From: Trueperella bonasi
Lineage (GTDB): Bacteria; Actinomycetota; Actinomycetes; Actinomycetales; Actinomycetaceae
Assembly (NCBI RefSeq): GCF_030811535.1
Contig: NZ_JAUSQX010000001.1
Coordinates: 1,550,001-1,614,000, forward strand
Length of the DNA stretch: 64,000 bases
Direction: 5' to 3'
Part shown: positions 45,220-51,850 of the stretch, one piece after another
Position numbering within the stretch: the stretch's first letter is position 1
How the letters are laid out: each line of letters starts with the position of its first letter
The notes under the pieces: model-generated
What the model saw: the letters and a program-made list of their open reading frames with translations, nothing else
The model's database searches: none
Told to the model about the DNA's origin: nothing
Program-made: the position numbers and the translations under genes

Positions 45220-47226
45220 CTACCAGATGCGGACGCGTTCCTCGGGATCCAGCCACAGCTCATCACCTTCGGCGACGTCGAACGCCTCGGCAAATGCATC
45301 CACGTTCTTCACCACACCGTTACACCGGAATTCGGCGGGGGAGTGCGGATCGATCGCCAAATACTGGATAGCGATCTCGTCGCGTACCTTCGTCTTCCAG
45401 ATTCGTGCCCAGTTGAGGAATACGCGTTGAATGCCGGTGTATCCTTCAATTTCCGGGGCGCCCTCGCAACCGCCGTGGCCCTCGCGTTCCATCGCAATAT
45501 CGTAGGCCTTAAGCGCGATCGACAGCCCACCAAGATCGCCGATATTCTCACCCAGTGTGAATTCGCCGTTCACATGATGTTCTGAATCGCCCAGCTGTGC
45601 GGGAGTGTACTGCTCGTATTGGCCAACAAGGGCCTTGGTGCGCTTTTCAAATTCCTCGCGGTCCTCGTCAGTCCACCAGTTGTTGAGCCGGCCTTCGCCG
45701 TCGTACTTCGAACCCTGGTCATCAAAACCGTGGCCGATCTCGTGGCCGATCACCGCGCCAATGCCGCCGTAATTGTAGGCGGGGTCGGCATCCGCGTCAA
45801 AGAATGGCGGCTGTAAAATCGCGGCCGGGAAAGCGATCTCATTACCCACCGGGCTGTAATAGGCGTTGACCGTTTGCGGATTCATAAACCACTCGGTGCG
45901 ATCCACCTCGGTGCCGAGCTTGCTGATCTGCCGGTCATGCTCGAAACGCGCGGCCGCCCGAACATTGCTCACCAAGGCGTCGGTGATCTCCAGCTTCGAA
46001 TAATCGCGCCACTCTTCTGGGTAGCCGATCTTCGTTACGATCTTGCCCAATTTGGCGAGCGCCTTTTCCTTCGTCGCGTCGGTCATCCAATCGAGGTTGC
46101 GGATCGAGTCATCGTAGGCAGCAACCAAGTCCGCAACGAGTTGTTCCATCTTCGCCTTGTGATCGGGCGGGAAATGCCGCTCCACATAAACCTTGCCCAC
46201 AGCTTCGCCAAGCACCGAGTTAACAAGGCTCACGCCACGCTTCCAACGATCGCGAATCTGCTCGGTGCCGGAGAGCACCTTGCCGTAGAAATTAAAGTTT
46301 GCCTGAACAATCTCCTCGCTCAAGAAGGGCACGCGCGCGAGAATGGCCCGCCAGTGGAGGTACACCTTCAGCTGCTCGAGATCGGCCCGCTGCCACTCTT
46401 CACCAAAGCCAGCAAGCGCATCGGGAGTCATCACAAGGAAGTTTGGGGCGTTGCTTGGCCACAGATCCATGGCATCGAACGCCGCATCCCAATCAAATCC
46501 GGGCGCCTTTTCCTTGAGCTCATCGAAAGTCATGACGTTATTCGTCTTGTCAGCATCGCGCGAATCAACAACGCTCATGTGGTGCGACGCAAGTTTCGTC
46601 TCGAAATCCATGATGTGCTCAGCGGCGGCCTTCGCAGCGGTGTCATCCTCGCCGGTTGCTAGCGAATAGAGCGTGGGAATGAAATCCCGGTACTTTTCGC
46701 GATATTCGGCGTAGGCATCCTCACGATAGTAGGCCTCATCGGGCAGGCCTAAACCGGATTGGTAGAGCCATGGAATGTATTGGCTCGGATTGTTTCGATC
46801 GGCGTGAATGTCTAGCTCAAACGGCATGGGGACACCGATGGCATAAAGCCGGCCAACTACGATTTCCAGATCGTCCTTATCGCGAGCCTCACGGATCAGA
46901 TCAAAATCGGCTTGCAAAGGCGCCGCGCCGAGTCCGTTCACGCGATCGACATCCATGAACGAATCGTAAAGATCTGCAATCTTGCGGATCTCGCTGCCTT
47001 CGTAAGTATCGGGGTCCTCGTTGACCTTGGCAGTGATCTCATCAAGAATGTCGCGCACGTCACGCTCTGCCTGGAGCCGAAGATCGGTAAAACCCCCGGT
47101 GGAGGACTGGTCGGCAGGAATCTCGGCCTCGCTGAGCCACAGGCCATTGACGTGCCGGTACAGGTCATCCTGCGGGCGCACGTCAGCATTGATCGCATCA
47201 ATAATTTCTCGCGTTGTGTTATCCAT
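45220..47226 (-). CDS. M13-family zinc metallopeptidase (neprilysin/PepO-like)
   Basis: 668 residues without signal peptide, so probably a cytosolic oligopeptidase. The C-terminal catalytic domain has VNAYYSPVGNEIAFPAAIL, the zinc-binding HEIGHGFDDQG (near residue 494), the third ligand in LGENIGDLGGLSIAL and the terminal tryptophan of the family (VRIW). The N-terminal two thirds is the helical M13 domain. TAGACT ends exactly six bases before ATG 47226 and no ribosome-binding site is seen, so this start is preferred to GTG 47232. Confidence 0.92.
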   Translation of the reverse strand: MDNTTREIIDAINADVRPQDDLYRHVNGLWLSEAEIPADQSSTGGFTDLRLQAERDVRDILDEITAKVNEDPDTYEGSEIRKIADLYDSFMDVDRVNGLGAAPLQADFDLIREARDKDDLEIVVGRLYAIGVPMPFELDIHADRNNPSQYIPWLYQSGLGLPDEAYYREDAYAEYREKYRDFIPTLYSLATGEDDTAAKAAAEHIMDFETKLASHHMSVVDSRDADKTNNVMTFDELKEKAPGFDWDAAFDAMDLWPSNAPNFLVMTPDALAGFGEEWQRADLEQLKVYLHWRAILARVPFLSEEIVQANFNFYGKVLSGTEQIRDRWKRGVSLVNSVLGEAVGKVYVERHFPPDHKAKMEQLVADLVAAYDDSIRNLDWMTDATKEKALAKLGKIVTKIGYPEEWRDYSKLEITDALVSNVRAAARFEHDRQISKLGTEVDRTEWFMNPQTVNAYYSPVGNEIAFPAAILQPPFFDADADPAYNYGGIGAVIGHEIGHGFDDQGSKYDGEGRLNNWWTDEDREEFEKRTKALVGQYEQYTPAQLGDSEHHVNGEFTLGENIGDLGGLSIALKAYDIAMEREGHGGCEGAPEIEGYTGIQRVFLNWARIWKTKVRDEIAIQYLAIDPHSPAEFRCNGVVKNVDAFAEAFDVAEGDELWLDPEERVRIW

Positions 47227-47323
47227 GTTCACAGTCTACGGGGAAAAGAGGCAAGCCGAAACGAAATGCGGACGCTTGACGCGAACAGCACCCGCCAATC
47301 TACAGGCCAACTATACTGGTGGC

Positions 47324-47782
47324 ATGCGTATACATATTGCCGCCGATCACGCGGGTTTTGAATTACGGGAACATCTGATCGAACACTTGGAAGCCGATGG
47401 GCACGACGTCGTGGACCACGGATACAAAGAATACGACGCACTGGACGCCTATCCACCCGTGTGCTTTGCAGCTGCGCAGGCAGTTGTTGACGACGCCGGA
47501 TCGCTCGGCATCGTGATCGGCGGCTCCGGTAACGGCGAGCAAATGGCCGCAAATCTGGTCAAGGGCGTGCGGGCCGCGCTCGTGTGGAACGAATCGACGG
47601 CGCAACTGGCGCGAGAGCACAATAATGCCAACGTGATCGCACTGGGAGCGCGCCAGCATTCACTCGAAGAGGCGGCCCGCTTCGTCGATATTTTTGTGGC
47701 TACCGGTTATGACCCGGAATCGCGCCATCAGTCGCGTATCGACATGCTTCACGCGTACGAAGACGGCCAGCGCGAGTTCTAA
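47324..47782 (+). CDS. rpiB: Ribose-5-phosphate isomerase B
   Basis: 152-residue RpiB/LacAB-family isomerase interconverting ribose-5-phosphate and ribulose-5-phosphate. Seen: MRIHIAADHAGFELREHLIE with the phosphate-binding His, VGGSGNGEQ-type IGGSGNGEQMAANLVKGVRA and EHNNANVIALGARQ. Actinobacterial RpiB uses Glu instead of the catalytic Cys; the position reads GNGEQ here, in agreement. TATACT ends exactly six bases before the ATG with no ribosome-binding site: a leaderless gene. Divergent from the M13 peptidase gene. Confidence 0.93.
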   Translation: MRIHIAADHAGFELREHLIEHLEADGHDVVDHGYKEYDALDAYPPVCFAAAQAVVDDAGSLGIVIGGSGNGEQMAANLVKGVRAALVWNESTAQLAREHNNANVIALGARQHSLEEAARFVDIFVATGYDPESRHQSRIDMLHAYEDGQREF

Positions 47783-47804
47783 ACTCACGCCGGCCGTCTA
47801 TTTT
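47763..47804 (+). terminator. Terminator overlapping the rpiB 3' end
   Basis: ACGGCC-A-GCG-C-GAGT pairs with ACTC-A-CGC-C-GGCCGT around the stop codon, followed by CTATTTT. The left arm lies in the last rpiB codons. Confidence 0.7.
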
Positions 47805-47817
47805 AACCGCGGTTAAA
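47802..47817. other. Perfect 16-bp palindrome at the cysE stop
   Basis: TTTAACCGCGGTTAAA is a perfect palindrome in the 30-base gap between convergent rpiB and cysE; it includes the cysE stop codon. It may be a protein-binding site or a terminator arm for the reverse strand. Confidence 0.5.
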
Positions 47818-48385
47818 TATAAATCGCGGGGTCGATCAGGTGCTCGGTCGCCTTCTTTTCTCGATTCTTTGCGGGTATCCCGACGGCGATATTGTCCGAT
47901 GGGACATCCTTAACGACGACGGCGTTGGCGCCGATCCCGACGTCGTCGCCGATAGTAATCGGGCCTAAAACTTTCGCGCCCGAACCGATCGTTACTCGGT
48001 TACCAACCGTCGGATGCCGCTTACCGGGCCGCATCGATGTGCCACCGAGTGTGGTGCCGTGGAAAATCACCACATCCTCACCAACTTCGGCTGTTTCACC
48101 AATGACCACGCCCATGCCGTGGTCGATGAAGAGCCTGCGGCCAAGCTTTGCGCCGGGATGGATTTCCACTCCCGTGAGCCCACGCATCACCTGGGAAAGC
48201 AGGCGTGCCGGGAGCTTGAGCCGCTCGTCGGTGTTCCACATAGCGTGCGCGACCCGATAGGCCCACACTGCGTGAACGCCGGGATAGGTGAGGAACACTT
48301 CGAATTGGTTGCGGGCGGCGGGATCATTGCTGACCGCCGCCCGTAAGTCTTCGCGCATCTTTTGAAGTAGACCAACTTTAGACAT
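47813..48385 (-). CDS. cysE: Serine O-acetyltransferase (short form)
   Basis: 190-residue acetyltransferase making O-acetylserine for CysK. The hexapeptide left-handed helix is seen in [57 protein letters not shown] and [14 protein letters not shown]-type repeats, including the catalytic His. It lacks the long N-terminal domain of E. coli CysE, as is usual for short forms. The protein ends in isoleucine (DPAIYI), the residue that inserts into CysK in cysteine synthase complexes. It follows cysK by two bases and is co-transcribed. Confidence 0.94.
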   Translation of the reverse strand: MSKVGLLQKMREDLRAAVSNDPAARNQFEVFLTYPGVHAVWAYRVAHAMWNTDERLKLPARLLSQVMRGLTGVEIHPGAKLGRRLFIDHGMGVVIGETAEVGEDVVIFHGTTLGGTSMRPGKRHPTVGNRVTIGSGAKVLGPITIGDDVGIGANAVVVKDVPSDNIAVGIPAKNREKKATEHLIDPAIYI

Positions 48386-48387
48386 GG

Positions 48388-49317
48388 CTAGTCAACGAGC
48401 CCTTCGAATAAGGATGTGGACAGGTAGCGTTCGCCAAAGTCCGGGATGATGACCACGATGTTCTTGCCCGCAAACTCGGGGCGTGCAGCGAGCTCACGTG
48501 CCGCCTTCAGCGCCGCGCCGGACGAGATGCCGACCAGTAGCCCCTCCTCGTGGGCTGCTCGGCGTGCGGTTGCCACGGCATCCGCGCTCGCGACGGTGAC
48601 GACCTCATCGTAGAGCTCAGTATCTAACACGTCTGGCACAAAATTCGCACCGATACCCTGAATGCCGTGAGAGCCCGCCTCACCTTTGGACAGGAGCGGC
48701 GATTCGGCCGGTTCCACGGCGACTAGGTGGATATCAGGGTTCTTTTCCTTGAGATATCCACCCGCGCCCGTCAGCGTGCCGCCGGTGCCAATGCCTGCAA
48801 TGAAGGCGTCGACCTTGCCGTCCGTCGCCTCCCAGATCTCCGGGCCGGTTGTTGCCCGGTGGATAGCCGGATTGGCGGCGTTAGCGAACTGGGAGGCAAG
48901 GATTGCCCCGGGGTTTTCTGATGCGATTTCCTTTGCCCGATCAACCGCTCCCTGCATGCCCTTTGCCGGTTCGGTTAGCTCGAGCGTTGCGCCAAAGCCG
49001 CGCAGTAGTGCACGGCGTTCCTTGGACATGGAAGCTGGCATCGTCAAAATTACCTTGTAGCCCCGTGCGGCCCCCACCCAAGCTAGTGCGATTCCGGTGT
49101 TTCCGGAGGTGGCTTCAACGATGGTGCCACCGGGTGTGAGTTCGCCGGCTTTCTCTGCGGCGTCGATAATGGCCACGCCGATACGATCTTTAACGGAATT
49201 TGCCGGATTGTAAAACTCGAGCTTTGCGATAACGTTTGCGTTTTCACCTGTGAGGCGATTGATTCGAACGAGGGGAGTTTTGCCAACGATCTCGGTGACA
49301 TTATTAAAAATTGTCAT
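48388..49317 (-). CDS. cysK: Cysteine synthase (O-acetylserine sulfhydrylase)
   Basis: 309-residue PLP enzyme that makes cysteine from O-acetylserine and sulfide. The PLP lysine is in [13 protein letters not shown], the substrate loop is [14 protein letters not shown], the phosphate loop [10 protein letters not shown] and the serine contact [18 protein letters not shown] lies upstream of the ATG. It is first in a cysK-cysE operon and is preceded by a polycysteine leader peptide, so it is probably controlled by cysteine-dependent attenuation. Confidence 0.96.
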   Translation of the reverse strand: MTIFNNVTEIVGKTPLVRINRLTGENANVIAKLEFYNPANSVKDRIGVAIIDAAEKAGELTPGGTIVEATSGNTGIALAWVGAARGYKVILTMPASMSKERRALLRGFGATLELTEPAKGMQGAVDRAKEIASENPGAILASQFANAANPAIHRATTGPEIWEATDGKVDAFIAGIGTGGTLTGAGGYLKEKNPDIHLVAVEPAESPLLSKGEAGSHGIQGIGANFVPDVLDTELYDEVVTVASADAVATARRAAHEEGLLVGISSGAALKAARELAARPEFAGKNIVVIIPDFGERYLSTSLFEGLVD

Positions 49318-49414
49318 GATGATCCTTAAATAGAAACCGGTTGATGGTGCTCTTTAGGCGAGCGAGCCTGGGTGGCACACATGCACGAGGGCACAGAAAT
49401 TAAGGTCTGCCACC

Positions 49415-49459
49415 CTAAAGACACATGCAGCAACACATCATGGCGGTCATCATGTTCAT
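49415..49459 (-). CDS. Polycysteine leader peptide upstream of cysK
   Basis: A 14-codon frame encodes MNMMTAMMCCCMCL and ends 97 bases before the cysK start. Four of 14 codons are Cys, three consecutive; GAGAGGAC precedes it as ribosome-binding site. Polycysteine leader ORFs that sense Cys-tRNA are known before cysteine genes in mycobacteria. Downstream, GGGTGGCA (inside and after the frame end) can pair with TGCCACCC about 30 bases on. Five Met codons may add methionine sensitivity. Confidence 0.75.
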   Translation of the reverse strand: MNMMTAMMCCCMCL

Positions 49460-49559
49460 GGATGACGTCCTCTCTGTGCGTTGCCGAATGTCTATTCGTG
49501 CGGTATTTGAAAGATCAACAAAGTCATTCTACATCCTCAGCGAGCTAGATCAAGAGCGT

Positions 49560-50213
49560 TCACCATGTGGGAAACGATCCGTGTTTGACTTCGTGAATGA
49601 TTGTGCCCACGTCAATTGGGGTTGCTTCGCCAGCGCTCAGTTCAGCCACTTGCTCGGCAAACTCTTCCGGATTTCCAACTGCGACGTCGATGTTCACGCT
49701 TACCGCGCCGTATTTGACGTCGACGATCTCGTAGTCTCTGCTGCGCAACTCCGCCTCAAGCTTGCCGGCATGCGCATGGGAAACCGCAACGCGCTGGCGC
49801 CGATACGTCACCTGTTTGACAAGTCTCGCGTCTGACAGCACGGCCCGTACGGAATCTGAATACGCACGCACAAGCCCACCGGTTCCCAGTAGTGTGCCGC
49901 CGAAATAGCGAACCACAACCACGCAGATGTCCGTCAAATCGTGCCCGGTTAATACATCAAGCATCGGCCTGCCTGCCGTACCCGAGGGTTCGCCGTCGTC
50001 GGAAGAATTAAGAACCGGATTAGCTTCGAGCTGCGAAACCACGTAAGCCGAACAGTGATGGCGCGCATCGGGGAATTCGGCGCGGGCATCGGCAAGCACC
50101 GCGCGAGCTTCATCGACCTGCGAAACGCGCCGAGCGATCGAAATAAACCGAGATCTTTTGATCTCAAGTTCGGCACGTAACTCTTTCGTGGTGGCAAGGC
50201 GCAGGTCGGTCAT
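49560..50213 (-). CDS. YigZ/IMPACT-family protein
   Basis: 217 residues. The N-terminal IMPACT domain has EIKRSRFISIARRVSQVDEA, HHCSAYVVSQ, SDDGEPSGTAGRPMLDVL and VVVVRYFGGTLLGTGGLVRAY; the C-terminal 75 residues form the DUF1949 ferredoxin-like domain. Function is uncertain; eukaryotic IMPACT affects translation control. AATAAT ends six bases before the ATG without a ribosome-binding site. Confidence 0.92.
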   Translation of the reverse strand: MTDLRLATTKELRAELEIKRSRFISIARRVSQVDEARAVLADARAEFPDARHHCSAYVVSQLEANPVLNSSDDGEPSGTAGRPMLDVLTGHDLTDICVVVVRYFGGTLLGTGGLVRAYSDSVRAVLSDARLVKQVTYRRQRVAVSHAHAGKLEAELRSRDYEIVDVKYGAVSVNIDVAVGNPEEFAEQVAELSAGEATPIDVGTIIHEVKHGSFPTW

Positions 50214-50324
50214 AGCGCTATTATTGCAGGGTCCGGTGCAGCCCGGCGCCGCAAAGGTGATGCGGCCACGTGTTTCCGAGCACAGTTAGCCCCGGCAATG
50301 TGGCGCGAACTTGCGCACGTGGGC

Positions 50325-50395
50325 TAGACTCGAACACTGTCTGCTCGGAGCCGAAGCTCCGAATTTTTGAAGTGTTCACGCTTTGCAAGCGTGAA
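50325..50395 (+). promoter_or_regulatory. rpmF promoter and structured leader with terminator-like hairpin
   Basis: TAGACT (50325-50330) is a likely -10 element. The leader then holds TCGGAGC-CGAA-GCTCCGA followed by ATTTTT (50345-50368), a canonical intrinsic terminator shape, and a second perfect 9-base hairpin TTCACGCTT-TGC-AAGCGTGAA (50375-50395) before the GAAAGGAG ribosome-binding site. This suggests attenuation of rpmF. Confidence 0.6.
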
Positions 50396-50425
50396 GGCAC
50401 ATGAGTACCGAAAGGAGCGGTTGGA

Positions 50426-50593
50426 ATGGCAGTTCCCAAGCGCAAGATGTCACGCAGCAATACCCGCTCTCGCCGCTCCCAGTGGAAGGCTCAGCTCACA
50501 GAGCTTCAGCCGGTCCGCGTTGGTGGTGTTGAGAAGCGCATTCCGCGTCGCCTCGCAAAGGCAGCGCAGAAGGGTCTTATCGACCTCGACTAA
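50426..50593 (+). CDS. rpmF: Ribosomal protein L32
   Basis: 55-residue 50S ribosomal protein: [20 protein letters not shown] at the start and [15 protein letters not shown] at the end. It has no cysteines, so it does not bind zinc. AAAGGAG precedes the ATG. It is monocistronic, with a strong terminator 20 bases after the stop, and has a structured leader of about 90 bases. Confidence 0.95.
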   Translation: MAVPKRKMSRSNTRSRRSQWKAQLTELQPVRVGGVEKRIPRRLAKAAQKGLIDLD

Positions 50594-50613
50594 GTCTTGA
50601 GTAAAACGAGTGT

Positions 50614-50648
50614 GAGGGCTTTCCCGAACGGGGGAAGGCCCTCATTTT
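50614..50648 (+). terminator. Terminator after rpmF
   Basis: GAGGGC-T-TTCCC pairs with GGGAA-GGCCCTC around a short GAACGG loop, followed by six T. Confidence 0.9.
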
Positions 50649-50721
50649 TTCGCGGTCGAACATCCGGGGGCAGTGATACTCTCGTGGACTTGTGTTACAC
50701 GCGGCGCCGGCGAATACGGCG

Positions 50722-50882
50722 GGGGATCGGTCTGGCCCACAGAGATCGCTGTTGCCTACGGAGGTCGGTCTTGCATCCGGGGATCGTTGTTGCATCGGGA
50801 GGTCGGTAAGCCAAGGAAAACGCGAAATTCCTTGGCTTATCGATCTCCGCGCGGCTTATGAACCCCCGGCGGCGCTTTGGAT
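50722..50882. repeat. Dispersed 19-bp-unit/hairpin repeat, copy 2
   Basis: Four exact-length tandem 19-base units (50722-50740, 50741-50759, 50760-50778, 50779-50797) of the form RGRGRTCGNTNTTGCM plus three bases, then a hairpin whose arms (50798-50817 and 50828-50847) match except for two G/A changes that leave G-T pairs in one strand. The right tail GCGGCTTATGAACCCCCGGC resembles the tail of copy 1. It runs straight into the truncated metB gene. Confidence 0.8.
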
Positions 50883-50885
50883 CCC

Positions 50886-51850
50886 CGCGGGTACGTCTAC
50901 GCGATGGCGGGCGAGTACGGTTATCAGCGCTCCAATAACCCTACCCGCGCCACGGCAGAGGCTGCGCTTGCGAATGTCGAAGGAGCTGAATTTGCTTTCG
51001 CATACACAAAGGGAATGGCCGCAACCGCCGCCGCCCTCGAGATCGTTAGGCCGGGGCAAACAGTTGTTTTCTGCGACCAGCTATACGGTGGCACCTATGT
51101 TTTAGCGGATGAAATCATGGCGCGCAGAGGTATTGACATCGTTGACGCCGACTATCTGAATGAATGGACCGCCGCAGACTTGCCAGACAATCTTGGCGCT
51201 ATTCTCATCGAAAGCCCCACCAATCCGGGCTTGCGAATTATCGATATTGAACATGCGGCCAACCTTGCACACAGTGCTGGCGCCTACCTCTTTGTAGACA
51301 ACACGTTCTGTACCGCCTACCTCCAACGTCCGCTCGAACTAGGTGCAGACGCGAAATGGGCAACGCGCTATCGCCCTTCGACTCCTCATCCCTCTTGCGC
51401 GGCCTGAAAACAATGGCAATCCGAATGGATCGCGCGCAGGAAAACACGCTTAAGATCCGCGAATATGTGGAGGAACACCCGGCGATCGACAAGGTATTTT
51501 ATCCGGGTTGGTATTCCGAACGCGAAGCCGACATTCACGCTCGCCAATCGTCGGGTGACGGCGCGGTAATCGCGTTCAATGTCAGTGCCGACGTCGATCT
51601 GTCAGCCTTCCGGCAAAATCTGCGGCTCATCAATGACGTGGTGTCCCTTGGATCGGTGAAAACCCTGCTCTCGCACCCTGCCACTATGACCCACGAAGAC
51701 ATCACGGACGAGGAACGTGCACGCACGGGAATCACGGAGCGGATGCTCAGGCTCTCCGGCGGAATCGAGGCCGCAGACGATATCATGATAGACCTAGGCA
51801 CTGCTTTAGGGAAGGCGGTCAACAATGAGTCTGATAACGGGAGTCGTTAA
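50886..51850 (+). pseudogene. metB: Cystathionine gamma-synthase pseudogene (Cys/Met metabolism PLP family)
   Basis: The gene lacks its first 40-50 codons, replaced by the dispersed repeat, and begins at GYVYAMAGEYGYQRSNNPTR. The frame continues through AYTKGMAATAAALE, YGGTYVLADEIMARRGI, ESPTNPGLRIIDIE and VDNTFCTAYLQRPLELGAD, then breaks at about 51355. In the next frame it resumes at GNALSPFDSSSLLRGLKTM and reads to the C-terminus (MLRLSGGIEAADDIMIDLG). The roughly 45 residues lost at the break include SATKY with the PLP lysine. The gene is therefore inactive. Its 3' end overlaps the start of the MaoC-like gene by 26 bases. Confidence 0.9.

Noticed and set aside
49425-49835. 136-codon plus-strand frame across the cysK leader and YigZ gene
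   Set aside because: It is antisense to the conserved YigZ gene and the Cys leader peptide and shows no motif.
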